NCBI RefSeq assembly: GCF_022440845.1
Contig: NZ_JAKNTO010000001.1
Location: 1,302,001 to 1,366,000 of the forward strand
Direction of reading: 5' to 3'
DNA: 64,000 bases
Source of the DNA: Ruminococcus sp. OA3
GTDB lineage: Bacteria; Bacillota; Clostridia; Lachnospirales; Lachnospiraceae
The notes under the pieces are model-generated. The model ran no database searches, was not told the DNA's origin, and saw only the letters and a program-made list of their open reading frames with translations. The position numbers were made by a program, and so were the translations under genes. This document shows, one piece after another, positions 32,710 to 43,495 of the stretch. Numbering within the stretch: position 1 is the stretch's first letter; each line of letters starts with the position of its first letter.

Positions 32710-34521
32710 GTGGCAGTAGACCAGAGTAAAATCCGCAATTTCTGTATTATCGCGCATATTGACCACGGTAAGTCAACACTTGCAGACCGTATTATTGAAA
32801 AGACAGGTCTGCTGACCGAGAGGGAAATGCAGTCACAGGTTCTGGATAATATGGAGCTGGAGCGGGAACGCGGAATAACAATCAAGGCGCAGACGGTGCG
32901 CATTATATATAAGGCAAACGACGGCGAGGAGTATATTTTCAATCTGATCGATACCCCGGGGCATGTCGATTTTAATTATGAAGTTTCAAGAAGCCTTGCA
33001 GCCTGTGACGGTGCAATCCTGATCGTGGATGCAGCCCAGGGCGTAGAGGCGCAGACCCTGGCGAATGTCTACCTTGCAATGGACCATGACCTGGATGTCA
33101 TGCCGGTCATTAATAAGATCGACCTGCCGAGTGCAGACCCTGAACGGGTAATTCAGGAGGTTGAGGATGTCATAGGTATTGAGGCGGAGGATGCACCGCA
33201 GATTTCGGCAAAACTGGGAACAAATATTGAAGAAGTACTGGAACAGATCGTAAAAAAGATTCCGGCACCTGAAGGGGATCCAGAGGCAGAGCTGCAGGCA
33301 CTTATTTTTGATTCCCTTTATGATGCCTATAAAGGTGTTATCGTATTCTGCCGTATCAAAGAAGGAAGCGTCAGAAAAGGGACGAGCATCCGGATGATGG
33401 CGACAGGAGCAACAGCAGAAGTCGTGGAAGTGGGATATTTTGGAGCAGGACAGTTTCTCCCGTGTGAGGAACTGTCCGCCGGTATGGTTGGCTATCTGAC
33501 AGCCAGCATTAAAAATGTTAAGGATACACGTGTGGGTGACACAATCACAGATAACGACCGCCCGTGTGCAGAACCACTTCCTGGATATAAAAAGGTCAAT
33601 CCTATGGTATACTGCGGCCTGTATCCGGCAGACGGTGCCAAATATCAGGACCTGAGAGATGCGCTGGAAAAGCTTCAGCTGAATGATGCTTCTTTATTTT
33701 ATGAACCGGAGACTTCGGTAGCGCTTGGTTTTGGATTCCGCTGTGGATTTTTGGGTCTGCTTCATCTGGAGATCATACAGGAACGTCTTGAAAGAGAATA
33801 CAATCTGGATCTCGTGACGACGGCGCCCGGCGTTGTGTATAGGGTATACAAGACAAACGGGGAAGTCATTGAACTGACGAATCCGTCGAATCTTCCCGAC
33901 CCGTCAGAGATTGAATATATGGAAGAACCGATGGTAAAAGCGGAGATCATGGTGACAACTGAATTCATAGGTCCGATCATGGATCTGTGCCAGGAACGTC
34001 GCGGACAGTATCAGGGAATGGAATATATGGAGACCACAAGGGCACTTCTGAGATACCACCTGCCTTTGAATGAAATAATCTATGACTTTTTTGACGCATT
34101 GAAATCCCGGTCCAGGGGATATGCATCGTTTGATTATGAAATGCTGGGTTATGAGCGCAGCGAACTTGTGAAACTGGATATTCTGGTAAATCACGAGGAA
34201 GTAGATGCTCTTTCCTTTATTGTGTTCTCGGAATCCGCGTATGAGCGCGGCAGAAAAATGTGTGAGAAGCTAAAACAGGAAATACCGCGTCAGCTGTTTG
34301 AGATACCGATTCAGGCCGCGATTGGCAGCAAGATCATCGCCCGCGAGACAGTAAAGGCAATGAGGAAAGATGTACTTGCAAAATGTTACGGAGGAGATAT
34401 TTCACGTAAACGTAAGCTTCTGGAAAAGCAAAAAGAAGGAAAGAAACGCATGCGTCAGGTAGGAAATGTGGAGATACCTCAGAAAGCGTTTATGAGCGTT
34501 TTGAAATTGGATGATAAATAA
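32710..34521 (+). CDS. lepA: Elongation factor 4 (LepA)
   Basis: A 603-residue ribosome-associated GTPase. G1 motif AHIDHGKST near residue 16, G2/switch region [11 protein letters not shown]3 DTPGHVDF, G4 [13 protein letters not shown]-like domains and the LepA-specific C-terminus ([20 protein letters not shown]). GTG at 32710 chosen because GGGAGG lies seven bases upstream, where the in-frame TTG at 32695 would overlap it. Standard position between spoIIP and hemW. Confidence 0.96.
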   Translation: MAVDQSKIRNFCIIAHIDHGKSTLADRIIEKTGLLTEREMQSQVLDNMELERERGITIKAQTVRIIYKANDGEEYIFNLIDTPGHVDFNYEVSRSLAACDGAILIVDAAQGVEAQTLANVYLAMDHDLDVMPVINKIDLPSADPERVIQEVEDVIGIEAEDAPQISAKLGTNIEEVLEQIVKKIPAPEGDPEAELQALIFDSLYDAYKGVIVFCRIKEGSVRKGTSIRMMATGATAEVVEVGYFGAGQFLPCEELSAGMVGYLTASIKNVKDTRVGDTITDNDRPCAEPLPGYKKVNPMVYCGLYPADGAKYQDLRDALEKLQLNDASLFYEPETSVALGFGFRCGFLGLLHLEIIQERLEREYNLDLVTTAPGVVYRVYKTNGEVIELTNPSNLPDPSEIEYMEEPMVKAEIMVTTEFIGPIMDLCQERRGQYQGMEYMETTRALLRYHLPLNEIIYDFFDALKSRSRGYASFDYEMLGYERSELVKLDILVNHEEVDALSFIVFSESAYERGRKMCEKLKQEIPRQLFEIPIQAAIGSKIIARETVKAMRKDVLAKCYGGDISRKRKLLEKQKEGKKRMRQVGNVEIPQKAFMSVLKLDDK

Positions 34522-34527
34522 AAAGCA

Positions 34528-34562
34528 GGGGGATGGGACAACAACAGTTTGTACCATCCCCC
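34528..34562 (+). terminator. Hairpin after lepA
   Basis: 9-bp perfect stem GGGGGATGG/CCATCCCCC (34528-34536 with 34554-34562), 17-base loop. No T-run, so termination is uncertain. CCATCCC and GGGATG recur within the tandem repeat that follows. Confidence 0.55.
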
Positions 34563-34567
34563 TTGAC

Positions 34568-34804
34568 CGAAAGCAACTTAGTGAACACGAGCCGCAGGCG
34601 AAGCGTGAGCTTAGTGCGAGGTCCATCCCGAACCTTAGCGAATGCGAAGCATGAGCTTAGTTGAGGGATGCAAACGAAAGCAACTTAGTGAACACGGGCC
34701 GCAGGCGAAGCGTGAGCTTAGTGCGAGGTCCATCCCGAACCTTAGCGAATGCGAAGCATGAGCTTAGTTGAGGGATGCAAACGAAAGCAACTTAGTGAAC
34801 ACGA
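34568..34804. repeat. 107-bp tandem repeat between lepA and hemW
   Basis: Two full units (34568-34674 and 34675-34781) that differ by about one base, plus the first 22 bases of a third (34782-34804). Each unit is itself two related halves: one with GCGAAGCGTGAGCTTAGTGC and one with GCGAAGCATGAGCTTAGTTG, and contains CATCCC/GGGATG complementary ends around a small ATGC-GAA-GCAT hairpin. No convincing reading frame runs through it on either strand. This fills the 304-base gene-free gap. Confidence 0.9.
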
Positions 34805-34825
34805 TGTTCATCCTGAAAAGAGGTA

Positions 34826-35959
34826 ATGATGAAACAGGTGACGGAGCTGTATCTGCACATACCATTTTGTGTGAGAAAGTGTGAATACTGTGACTTTTTG
34901 TCCGGACCGGCAGACACGCCGCGGCAGGAAGCCTATGCAAAAGCATTGCTTGAAGAAATAGAAAACACCTGGCTTTCGGACAGTACGGAGATATCTTCCG
35001 TTTTTATCGGCGGAGGTACGCCGTCTGCTATACAGGAGGAATGGATTCGGCGTTTTCTGGACAAAATAAGAGACAGGTTTTGGCTTGCAGCAGACGCTGA
35101 GATTACAATGGAGGCAAATCCCGGCACATTGAACCGGAAAAAACTCTCAGTTTACCGGGAGGCCGGTGTCAACAGACTGAGTATGGGGCTGCAGTCAGCA
35201 GATGACAGTGAACTTAGACGACTCGGCAGGATTCATACGTTCCGGGATTTCCGGGAGAATTTTAATGAAGCCAGAGATGCCGGTTTTTCAAATATTAATG
35301 TGGATCTGATGATGGCACTGCCAGGCCAGACGCAGCAGTCCTGGATGAAGAGCCTTGAGACTGTGGCATCCTTTTCACCTGAACATATTTCCGCATACAG
35401 TCTGATCGTGGAGCCTGGTACCCCGTTTGCCGGACAGGAACTCGACCTGCCCGGGGAGGAGGAAGAGAGGCAGATGTACTGGGATACGACAGAACTGTTA
35501 AAAATTTTCGGATATGCTCAGTACGAAATTTCAAATTTTGCAAAGGAAGGGTACGAATGCCGCCATAATGTCGGGTATTGGATGAGGACACCCTATCTTG
35601 GGCTTGGACTTGGTGCCGCCTCTCTGATCGGGGAGAAGAGATTCTCCAATACGGAGAACATGGATGAATACCTCGGCGGAAGCAAAGATCCAGACAGCAT
35701 TCGGAAAAACAGGGAAACTCTGTCTGTCCGGGAACAGATGGAGGAATTCATGTTCCTGGGGCTTCGGATGACGGAGGGGGTATCAGAGAACCGATTTTTC
35801 AGATTGTTTGGAAAGAGCATGGACGAAATTTACGGCGCTGTGATCGACAGATTTGTAAAGCTGGGAATGATGGAACATGCCGATGGCAGGGTAAGGCTCT
35901 CCAGAGCCGGGATATCGGTGAGTAATGCTGTAATGTCAGAGTTTCTGCTTTCCTCCTGA
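34826..35959 (+). CDS. hemW: Heme chaperone HemW / radical SAM coproporphyrinogen oxidase-like protein
   Basis: A 377-residue radical SAM protein with the CVRKCEYC cluster-binding motif (Cys15, Cys19, Cys22), IGGGTPS SAM-binding motif and EANPGTL. Lacks the N-terminal extension of true HemN, which places it with HemW, a heme-handling chaperone. Adjacent ATG ATG codons (34826, 34829) give the start; GAGG lies just upstream. Usually hrcA follows; here uvrA follows instead. Confidence 0.92.
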   Translation: MMKQVTELYLHIPFCVRKCEYCDFLSGPADTPRQEAYAKALLEEIENTWLSDSTEISSVFIGGGTPSAIQEEWIRRFLDKIRDRFWLAADAEITMEANPGTLNRKKLSVYREAGVNRLSMGLQSADDSELRRLGRIHTFRDFRENFNEARDAGFSNINVDLMMALPGQTQQSWMKSLETVASFSPEHISAYSLIVEPGTPFAGQELDLPGEEEERQMYWDTTELLKIFGYAQYEISNFAKEGYECRHNVGYWMRTPYLGLGLGAASLIGEKRFSNTENMDEYLGGSKDPDSIRKNRETLSVREQMEEFMFLGLRMTEGVSENRFFRLFGKSMDEIYGAVIDRFVKLGMMEHADGRVRLSRAGISVSNAVMSEFLLSS

Positions 35960-35962
35960 CAA

Positions 35963-35976
35963 CGAACAAATGTTTG
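35963..35976. promoter_or_regulatory. LexA (SOS) box at uvrA
   Basis: CGAACAAATGTTTG fits the Gram-positive LexA/DinR consensus CGAACRNRYGTTYG at every specified position and overlaps the -35 of the uvrA promoter. Confidence 0.85.
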
Positions 35977-36002
35977 CAAAAAGCATATCAATGTGGTAAA
36001 AT
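35974..36002 (+). promoter_or_regulatory. Promoter of uvrA
   Basis: TTGCAA (35974-35979), 17 bp, TAAAAT (35997-36002), overlapping the LexA box at its -35. Confidence 0.8.
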
Positions 36003-36056
36003 CAGGGACAGGAAAATAATGATATAGTTTACATAAGAATGAAGAAGGAGCACAGC

Positions 36057-38894
36057 ATGGCAGCACGGAAGCAGGAAAAACAGTTTATTAAAATACGCGG
36101 GGCGAGGGAAAATAACCTCAGGGACCTGAATGTGGACATACCGCGAAATGAATTTGTGGTTCTCACGGGTCTGAGTGGTTCGGGGAAAAGTTCTCTGGCA
36201 TTTGATACAATCTATGCAGAAGGTCAGCGGCGCTATATGGAAAGTTTGTCTTCCTATGCGCGGCAGTTTCTGGGACAGATGGAAAAACCGAATGTTGAAA
36301 GTATCGAAGGACTTTCCCCTGCGATCTCAATTGATCAGAAGTCTACAAACAGAAATCCGCGTTCTACGGTGGGGACCGTAACGGAGATCTATGACTATTT
36401 TCGCCTGTTGTACGCACGTATCGGCATTCCCCATTGCCCAAAATGCGGCAAGGTGATCGCACGCCAGACGGTGGACCAGATGGTGGACCAGATCATGGAG
36501 CTGCCTGCAGGCACTAAGATTCAGCTGTTGGCTCCGGTTGTGCGCGGGCGGAAGGGACGCCATGAAAAGCTGCTGGAACAGGCAAAAAAAAGTGGCTATG
36601 TGAGAGTTATGATTGATGGAAATCTATATGAACTCTCAGAAGAGATCAAACTGGATAAAAATATTAAGCATAACATAGAAATTATTGTGGACCGGCTTGT
36701 GGTGAAAGAAGGTATCGGTAAACGTCTTACGGATTCCCTCGAAAGCGTGCTGGACTTGTCGGATGGGCTTCTGGTGGTGGATGTTATTGACGGTGAGCAA
36801 CTGCAGTTCAGTCAAAGCTTTTCATGTCCGGACTGCGGCATCAGCATGGAAGAGATCGAACCCCGAAGCTTTTCATTTAATAATCCGTTCGGTGCCTGCC
36901 CGGTATGTCTGGGGTTAGGCTATAAGATGGAATTTGACGTTGATTTAATGATTCCGGATCAGTCGCTGAGTATTGAAGAGGGGGCCATCGCCGTGATGGG
37001 CTGGCAGTCCTGCACGGATAAAAACAGCTATACCCACGCCATTCTGGAGGCATTGGCGAAAGAGTACGGATTTGCTCTGGACACTCCGTTTGAACAGTAC
37101 CCGGAGCATATCCGGGATATTCTGATCAACGGTACGAAGGGAAAAGAAGTCAAAGTCTATTACAAGGGACAGAGGGGAGAAGGCGTCTATGATGTTGCTT
37201 TTGAGGGACTGACCCGGAATGTGGAGCGCAGATACCGCGAGACGGGTTCGGAGACACAGAAAGCGGAATATGAGAGCTTTATGAGGATCACACCGTGTCC
37301 TTCGTGTAAAGGACAGCGGTTGAAAAGTACATCTCTGGCGGTGACAGTTGGAGATAAAAATATTCATGAAGTGACGGATATGTCAATTAAAAAACTGAGC
37401 AGTTTTATGGAAGAACTGGACCTGACCGAAACACAGCAGATGATCGGCGCACAAGTCCTCAGAGAAATCCGCGCACGTGTAGGCTTTCTTCTGGATGTAG
37501 GACTTGATTACCTGACCCTGGCACGTGCTACGGGGACCCTCTCAGGAGGAGAGGCTCAGAGAATACGGCTGGCAACACAGATCGGTTCCGGGCTCGTCGG
37601 TGTCGCATATATTCTGGACGAACCGAGCATCGGCCTGCACCAGCGTGATAATGACAAATTGCTGAAGACCCTCTGCCATCTGCGGGACCTCGGGAATACT
37701 CTGATCGTAGTGGAACATGATGAGGATACCATGCTTGCGGCAGACTGTGTTGTTGATATCGGACCGGGTGCCGGTGAACACGGCGGTAAACTGGTCGGGA
37801 TCGGAACGGCAGAAGAGCTGATGAAGAATCCGGATTCCATTACCGGAGCGTACTTAAGCGGCAGGATGAAGATACCGGTTCCCGCAGAGCGCAGAAAACC
37901 AACCGGTTTCCTTACCATAAAAGGTGCGGCGGAGAATAATCTTAAGAATATCGATGTTGATATCCCGCTGGGTGTGATGACGTGTGTGACCGGGGTGTCC
38001 GGGTCTGGAAAGAGTTCACTTGTCAATGAGATCCTGTACAAAAAGCTGGCGCGAAAGCTGAACCACGCACGAGTCATACCGGGGAAACATAAGACGATAA
38101 CCGGGTACGATCAACTTGATAAGGTGATCGATATTGACCAGTCGCCGATCGGAAGAACACCACGGTCCAATCCTGCCACCTATACGGGTGTATTTGACCT
38201 GATCCGTGACCTTTTTGCGGCTACGGCCGATGCGAAGGCAAAGGGATATAAAAAAGGACGGTTCAGTTTTAACGTGAAGGGCGGCCGCTGTGAAGCGTGC
38301 AGCGGAGACGGAATCCTGAAGATTGAGATGCATTTTCTTCCGGATGTCTATGTGCCGTGTGAAGTCTGCAAGGGGCAGCGGTATAACCGTGAAACACTGG
38401 AAGTAAAATATAAAGGAAAAAATATATTCGAAGTGCTGGATATGACAGTGGAAGAGGCACTGAAATTTTTTGAACATGTGCCTTCGGTACGCAGGAAGAT
38501 ACAGACCCTGTATGATGTGGGGCTTTCCTACATCCGGCTGGGACAGCCTTCCACGACACTTTCAGGCGGCGAAGCCCAGAGGATCAAGCTTGCCACGGAG
38601 CTTAGCAGAAGGAGCACGGGAAAGACGATCTATATTCTGGATGAACCGACGACGGGACTTCATTTCGCAGATGTCCATAAGCTGATCGATATCCTGAAAC
38701 GTCTGTCGGAAGGCGGAAATACAGTCGTCGTGATAGAACACAATCTGGACGTGATCAAGACTGCAGACTATATTATTGATATCGGTCCCGAAGGCGGGGA
38801 CCGGGGCGGCACAGTGATCGCCAAAGGAACCCCGGAGGAAGTGGCGGCCTGCCCGCAGTCCTACACCGGGCGTTATGTCGAAAAATATCTCTAA
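36057..38894 (+). CDS. uvrA: Excinuclease ABC subunit A
   Basis: A 945-residue DNA damage sensor of nucleotide excision repair. Two ABC ATPase modules, each with Walker A ([29 protein letters not shown]), LSGGEAQRI signature and Walker B ([22 protein letters not shown]), and zinc-finger cysteines (CPDCG...[14 protein letters not shown]...CEVCKGQR). Start at ATG 36057, preceded by AAGGAG; an in-frame ATG at 36039 precedes that site. uvrB and uvrC are not in the window. SOS-regulated from the box at 35963-35976. Confidence 0.97.
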   Translation: MAARKQEKQFIKIRGARENNLRDLNVDIPRNEFVVLTGLSGSGKSSLAFDTIYAEGQRRYMESLSSYARQFLGQMEKPNVESIEGLSPAISIDQKSTNRNPRSTVGTVTEIYDYFRLLYARIGIPHCPKCGKVIARQTVDQMVDQIMELPAGTKIQLLAPVVRGRKGRHEKLLEQAKKSGYVRVMIDGNLYELSEEIKLDKNIKHNIEIIVDRLVVKEGIGKRLTDSLESVLDLSDGLLVVDVIDGEQLQFSQSFSCPDCGISMEEIEPRSFSFNNPFGACPVCLGLGYKMEFDVDLMIPDQSLSIEEGAIAVMGWQSCTDKNSYTHAILEALAKEYGFALDTPFEQYPEHIRDILINGTKGKEVKVYYKGQRGEGVYDVAFEGLTRNVERRYRETGSETQKAEYESFMRITPCPSCKGQRLKSTSLAVTVGDKNIHEVTDMSIKKLSSFMEELDLTETQQMIGAQVLREIRARVGFLLDVGLDYLTLARATGTLSGGEAQRIRLATQIGSGLVGVAYILDEPSIGLHQRDNDKLLKTLCHLRDLGNTLIVVEHDEDTMLAADCVVDIGPGAGEHGGKLVGIGTAEELMKNPDSITGAYLSGRMKIPVPAERRKPTGFLTIKGAAENNLKNIDVDIPLGVMTCVTGVSGSGKSSLVNEILYKKLARKLNHARVIPGKHKTITGYDQLDKVIDIDQSPIGRTPRSNPATYTGVFDLIRDLFAATADAKAKGYKKGRFSFNVKGGRCEACSGDGILKIEMHFLPDVYVPCEVCKGQRYNRETLEVKYKGKNIFEVLDMTVEEALKFFEHVPSVRRKIQTLYDVGLSYIRLGQPSTTLSGGEAQRIKLATELSRRSTGKTIYILDEPTTGLHFADVHKLIDILKRLSEGGNTVVVIEHNLDVIKTADYIIDIGPEGGDRGGTVIAKGTPEEVAACPQSYTGRYVEKYL

Positions 38895-38940
38895 AAAACG
38901 CTTTCTATTTAAGAGGCGATTGTATATAATGACATGTATA

Positions 38941-38960
38941 GTTCCCGAGGTATCGGGAAC
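38941..38960. promoter_or_regulatory. Perfect palindrome before the mreB-like gene
   Basis: GTTCCCGA-GGTA-TCGGGAAC, 8-bp arms and 4-base loop, about 10 bases after a TATAAT (38925-38930) whose -35 is poor. Candidate operator or leader hairpin. Confidence 0.45.
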
Positions 38961-38978
38961 CAAAGAAAGGGGATTTGT

Positions 38979-39971
38979 ATGGCGTCTGTAGATATCGGAA
39001 TTGATTTGGGGACTACCAGCATTCTGGTATATGCGAAGGGTAAAGGAATAGTATTAAAAGAACCGTCCGTAGTGGCATATGATAAAGATTTAGACAGAGT
39101 GAGGGCAATCGGAGAAGAAGCCCGACAGATGATTGGCCGGACTCCGGGAAATATAACGGCCATCCGTCCGCTGCGGCAGGGCGTGATCTCTGATTATCTG
39201 ATAACGGAACGCATGCTGAAGTATTTTATCCAGAAAGCTATGGGGAGACGGGCTTTCAGGAAACCTCGTATCAGCATCTGTGTGCCAAGCGGAGTGACGG
39301 AAGTTGAGAAAAAAGCAGTGGAGGAGGCTACGTACCAGGCGGGAGCACGGGAAGTCATCCTGATAGAGGAACCGGTGGCCGCTGCGATCGGGGCCGGCAT
39401 AGACATTACACTTCCTTACGGAAGCCTGGTTGTTGATGTCGGGGGCGGGACAACCGATATCGCGGTGATCTCACTCGGTGACACCGTGGTATCCTCATCC
39501 ATAAAAGTAGCCGGAAATGATTTTGATGAGGCGATCATCCGGTATGTCCGGAAAGCACATAATCTGTTTATCGGCGAACAGACGGCGGAAGCAGTTAAAG
39601 TCAGGATTGGGAGTGCTTATCCGCGTACCCAGGCAGATTCAATGGAAGTAAAAGGAAGAAATGTGATCACCGGCCTTCCGAAAACAGTGGCCCTGACTTC
39701 AGAGGAAATACGCGAAGCTCTCACTGATTCGACAACACAAATTGTGGAAGCGATTCACGGTGTGCTGGAGACTACTCCGCCGGAGCTTGCCGCTGATATT
39801 GCGGAACGGGGAATCATTCTGACAGGGGGAGGTTCTCTTCTTGCCGGCTTGGAAGAACTGATTGAGGAAGCAACCGGCATAAATACAATGACAGCTGAAA
39901 ACCCGTCGCATGCAGTTGCTGAGGGAACGGGCAGATTTGCTGAAGTGATGGAAAAGCTGGGAAAGATTTAG
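38979..39971 (+). CDS. MreB/Mbl-like actin-family protein
   Basis: A 330-residue bacterial actin. Phosphate-1 motif DIGIDLGTTSILVY at residues 4-17, EEPVAAAIGAG, phosphate-2 VVDVGGGTTDIAVISLG and adenosine motif GIILTGGGSLLAGL are all present. It should polymerise along the inner membrane and guide wall synthesis. No mreC or mreD follows, so it is likely a stand-alone paralogue (Mbl/MreBH type). Start at ATG 38979, preceded by AAAGGGG. The recD2-type gene begins 6 bases after it. Confidence 0.9.
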   Translation: MASVDIGIDLGTTSILVYAKGKGIVLKEPSVVAYDKDLDRVRAIGEEARQMIGRTPGNITAIRPLRQGVISDYLITERMLKYFIQKAMGRRAFRKPRISICVPSGVTEVEKKAVEEATYQAGAREVILIEEPVAAAIGAGIDITLPYGSLVVDVGGGTTDIAVISLGDTVVSSSIKVAGNDFDEAIIRYVRKAHNLFIGEQTAEAVKVRIGSAYPRTQADSMEVKGRNVITGLPKTVALTSEEIREALTDSTTQIVEAIHGVLETTPPELAADIAERGIILTGGGSLLAGLEELIEEATGINTMTAENPSHAVAEGTGRFAEVMEKLGKI

Positions 39972-39977
39972 AGACTT

Positions 39978-42230
39978 ATGCAGGATACGATAGAAGGATA
40001 TGTGGAAAGCATTATTTTCCGCAATGAGGAAAATGGATATACAGTTTTTAATCTGATGACAGACGGATCGCCGCTTACCTGCACAGGAATCCTCCAGGGG
40101 GTTACCGAGGGAGAAAGCCTTGCGGTGAGCGGAGTATATACGGAACATTCTCTGTACGGCCAGCAGTTCAAGGTTGAAGAATACGAAATCCGCGCACCAA
40201 AAGATGCGGCGGCTATCGAGAGGTATCTGGGGTCCGGTGCGGTAAAAGGCATTGGAACTGCATTGGCGGCGCGCATTGTCAGGCGTTTTGGGGATGACAC
40301 GATGCGCATCATGGAGGAAGAGCCTGAGCGGCTGGCAGAGATCAAGGGAATCAGTGAAAAAAAGGCGCGGGAGATTGCGGTACAGTTGGAAGAGAAAACA
40401 GAGCTTCGCAGTGCGATGCTCTTTCTTTCAAAGTACGGAATCTCCATTTCTTTAGGTGTGAAAATATATAATCATTACGGCGAAAGGATTTACAGTGTTC
40501 TCAAAGAAAACCCATACCGTATGGCGGAGGAGATTCAGGGGATCGGATTTAAAATTGCGGATGAGATTGCCGGTAAAGCAGGGATACATACAGACTCAGA
40601 GTTCAGAATCAGAAGCGGACTGCTCTATATCCTTGCACAGGCCGCAGCAGAGGGACATTGTTATCTTCCTAAGGGACAACTGCTGTACCGCGCTTCGGGA
40701 CTGCTGGGAATTGAGCCACAGTATATTGAAAAATATATTATGGATCTGGCGATTGAGCGTAAAGTTGTTCTGCAGGAACTTCCGAAAGAATACAATCCCG
40801 TAACACAGGAGGAGGAAGCTGATACGGCAGTATATGCCGCACAATACTATTATCTGGAGCTGAATGCTGCAAGAATGCTCTGTGAGTTGAATGTCCGGTG
40901 TGAGGAGGATGAAGGAATCATCCGAAGAAAACTGGAGAAAATTGAATCTGCATATGATTATTCGCTGGATGAACGCCAGCGTCAGGCGGTAGTGGAGGCA
41001 GCAGGAAATGGACTGCTTATACTGACGGGAGGTCCCGGCACGGGTAAGACAACGACGATCAATGCGATCATCCGTTATTTTGCTTCTGAGCAGATGGATA
41101 TCTGTCTGGCAGCTCCGACGGGACGTGCTGCAAAAAGGATGACGGAAGCTACGGGATACGAGGCACAGACGATTCACAGGCTGCTTGAATTATCGGGAGG
41201 GGTTGAGGAGTCTTCAGCCAATATTCATTTCGAACGTAATGAGCAGAATCCCATTGATTCGGATGTAGTAATCATCGATGAAATGTCCATGGTGGATATC
41301 CACCTGATGCACGCTCTGCTGTCTGCTGTCACCGTCGGGACGCGTCTCGTTCTTGTCGGTGATATGAACCAGCTTCCCAGCGTCGGACCTGGAAGTGTAT
41401 TGAAGGATCTGATCCGCTCAGAAACTTTCTGCGTGGTAGAATTAAATAAAATCTTCCGCCAGGCATCTAAAAGTGATATTGTCGTAAATGCCCATCGAAT
41501 CAATGCGGGGGAGGAAGTCTCACTGGATAATCACAGTGAGGATTTTTTCTTCCTGAAGCGCTATGATGCTGATATCATTATCCGTGTGGTCATCGCACTG
41601 ATTCAGGATAAACTTCCGCGTTACGTTGACGCCAGGCCGCAGGACATTCAGGTGCTTACTCCGATGCGAAAAGGCCTGCTTGGTGTTGATCGGCTGAATG
41701 GTATCCTGCAGAAGTACCTGAATCCCGCTTCTGACGAGAAACAGGAAAAAGAATACGGAGGGGGGCTGTTTCGGGAAGGTGACAAGGTTATGCAGATTAA
41801 GAATAATTATCAGCTGGAATGGGAGATCCGCGGGAAGCATGGTATTGTTGCAGAGAGCGGTGTCGGTGTATTCAACGGGGATCTTGGGATCATCAGCAGG
41901 ATCAATCATTTTGCGGAGACCCTCTGCGTAGAATTTGAAGAAGGCAGATTTGTGGATTATGCGTTCAAGCAGCTGGATGAGCTGGAACTTGCGTATGCGA
42001 TCACGATTCACAAATCACAGGGAAGTGAATATCCGGCTGTCGTGCTTCCGATCCTTTCGGGTCCCCGCATGCTGCTGAACCGCAATCTTCTCTACACGGC
42101 AGTCACGAGGGCCAGAAAATGTGTAACTGTAGTCGGAAGTGACCAGATGTTCCGTGAGATGATACATAATGAGTCGGAGCAGAAACGATATACGTCACTG
42201 GATCTACGGATTCGGGAGATGAAGATTTAG
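39978..42230 (+). CDS. recD2: RecD2-type ATP-dependent DNA helicase
   Basis: A 750-residue superfamily 1B helicase of the RecD2/YrrC type found in bacteria lacking RecBC. N-terminal OB-like region and helix-hairpin-helix stretch (KGIGTALAARIVRRFG; IKGISEKKAREIA), Walker A GGPGTGKTTT near residue 352, Walker B IIDEMSMVD, and C-terminal motif VI region with AITIHKSQGSEY and TAVTRARK. Follows the mreB-like gene by 6 bases and precedes comF; probably co-transcribed. Function in replication-fork or mismatch-related repair by analogy. Confidence 0.92.
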   Translation: MQDTIEGYVESIIFRNEENGYTVFNLMTDGSPLTCTGILQGVTEGESLAVSGVYTEHSLYGQQFKVEEYEIRAPKDAAAIERYLGSGAVKGIGTALAARIVRRFGDDTMRIMEEEPERLAEIKGISEKKAREIAVQLEEKTELRSAMLFLSKYGISISLGVKIYNHYGERIYSVLKENPYRMAEEIQGIGFKIADEIAGKAGIHTDSEFRIRSGLLYILAQAAAEGHCYLPKGQLLYRASGLLGIEPQYIEKYIMDLAIERKVVLQELPKEYNPVTQEEEADTAVYAAQYYYLELNAARMLCELNVRCEEDEGIIRRKLEKIESAYDYSLDERQRQAVVEAAGNGLLILTGGPGTGKTTTINAIIRYFASEQMDICLAAPTGRAAKRMTEATGYEAQTIHRLLELSGGVEESSANIHFERNEQNPIDSDVVIIDEMSMVDIHLMHALLSAVTVGTRLVLVGDMNQLPSVGPGSVLKDLIRSETFCVVELNKIFRQASKSDIVVNAHRINAGEEVSLDNHSEDFFFLKRYDADIIIRVVIALIQDKLPRYVDARPQDIQVLTPMRKGLLGVDRLNGILQKYLNPASDEKQEKEYGGGLFREGDKVMQIKNNYQLEWEIRGKHGIVAESGVGVFNGDLGIISRINHFAETLCVEFEEGRFVDYAFKQLDELELAYAITIHKSQGSEYPAVVLPILSGPRMLLNRNLLYTAVTRARKCVTVVGSDQMFREMIHNESEQKRYTSLDLRIREMKI

Positions 42231-42267
42231 GAGGGGACAGTAAGGCGCCGGGGAGAAAGGACGCTTT

Positions 42268-42981
42268 ATGAAAATCAGTGAGTGGATACTAGGATGTATC
42301 TATCCGGCCAGATGTGTGGTATGCGACGGGGTAATCGGATTGAAGAGCGGGAACGTCTGTCCCGGCTGTGTGGAGAAGCTTTCTGTGATGGAAGGCTTTC
42401 ACTGCGGATACTGTGGAAAATTCATTGACCGGGAAGAGGAGGAATACTGTGACGACTGCAGGAGGTTTTGCCATATATTTGATGAAGGATACGGTGTTTT
42501 TCCCTACAGCGGCTGGGTGAAGGATTCTATGATGCGCTTCAAATTCCACGGGAGGAAAGAATACGGGGAATTCTATGGCAGGGCTATGGCGGCAGCGGGA
42601 GAGGGAAGGATTCGCCGATGGAAACCACAGGTCATCATCCCGGTACCGATGTACAGGAAAAAAGAGCGTATGAGAGGATACAACCAGGCTGATGTGCTGG
42701 CACGGAATCTGGGAAAGCATACAGAACTCCCGGTACGCACCGATCTGGTGAAAAGGGTTCATGAGACAAAACCACAGAAAGAACTGACGCGCGACATGCG
42801 AAGAAAAAACCTGGCTGGGGCGTTTGCGGTTGAAAACCATGCGGGCAGTTACAGTCGGGTTCTGCTGGTGGATGACATCTATACGACGGGCAGCACTGCG
42901 GATGCAGTGGCATCCGGGCTGAAGCAAAAAGGCGTAAATTCAGTCTTTGTAATGACCGCCTGTACCGGACATGGTTTTTAA
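42268..42981 (+). CDS. comF: ComF-family phosphoribosyltransferase-like protein
   Basis: A 237-residue protein of the ComF family: N-terminal zinc-binding cysteines (PARCVVC, CPGC, CGYCG, CDDC within the first 70 residues) and a C-terminal phosphoribosyltransferase fold with RGYNQADVLA and the PRPP loop VLLVDDIYTTGSTADAV. ComF acts at the inner membrane/cytoplasm in DNA uptake, possibly at the ComEC exit. With comEA and comEC in the same window it supports a conserved uptake apparatus, though no pilin genes are seen here. Confidence 0.92.
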   Translation: MKISEWILGCIYPARCVVCDGVIGLKSGNVCPGCVEKLSVMEGFHCGYCGKFIDREEEEYCDDCRRFCHIFDEGYGVFPYSGWVKDSMMRFKFHGRKEYGEFYGRAMAAAGEGRIRRWKPQVIIPVPMYRKKERMRGYNQADVLARNLGKHTELPVRTDLVKRVHETKPQKELTRDMRRKNLAGAFAVENHAGSYSRVLLVDDIYTTGSTADAVASGLKQKGVNSVFVMTACTGHGF

Positions 42982-43060
42982 AAAGAACTTTTCATAGAAC
43001 AGTATCTATGCTACAATTAGTGATGTATTAGAAGATTTGAAATGACTTTGAGGAAGGCTT

Positions 43061-43495
43061 ATGTTAGATCAGAATCGTATTCGCCTTATGACGAATCTTG
43101 CACGTTACGAAGACGGAGCAGGGAAAGAAGATCTGCGGATCAGTAAGTATTACCGCAGTGATTATATTGGGATTGGACTGCTGAAGAACTTTATACTTAC
43201 CACGATTGGATATTTTCTCGTGTGGGGGGCCATCATTGCATATAATATGGAATACCTGCTGGATAATCTTCATAAAGTAAATATGTCGGTGGTAATTCTG
43301 GAATTTGTGATCGGATATTTATTATTCCTGGTCCTGTATTCTGTTGTTACATATATCAGAAAACGCCGCAGGTATGAAGAAGCGAGGGAAAATGTGAAAA
43401 ATTATTATGACGGTTTGAATGAACTGGCCCGGCTCTACGGACAGGACGAGCAGAGAGGGAAGAAGAAGGAGCCGCGGGGAGGTGTCCATTCATGA
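43061..43495 (+). CDS. Small membrane protein, unknown function
   Basis: A 144-residue protein with two transmembrane helices (about residues 44-62 and 76-96), cytoplasmic-looking basic tail and a C-terminal KKKEPRG stretch. No enzymatic motif seen. It overlaps the next membrane protein by 4 bases (ATGA-type junction), so the two are coupled and may form a complex. Located between comF and cdaA; not recognised as a named family. Confidence 0.8.
   Translation: MLDQNRIRLMTNLARYEDGAGKEDLRISKYYRSDYIGIGLLKNFILTTIGYFLVWGAIIAYNMEYLLDNLHKVNMSVVILEFVIGYLLFLVLYSVVTYIRKRRRYEEARENVKNYYDGLNELARLYGQDEQRGKKKEPRGGVHS

Noticed and set aside
34568-34804. CRISPR array
   Set aside because: Units are contiguous and 107 bp long with no variable spacers; no cas genes in the window.
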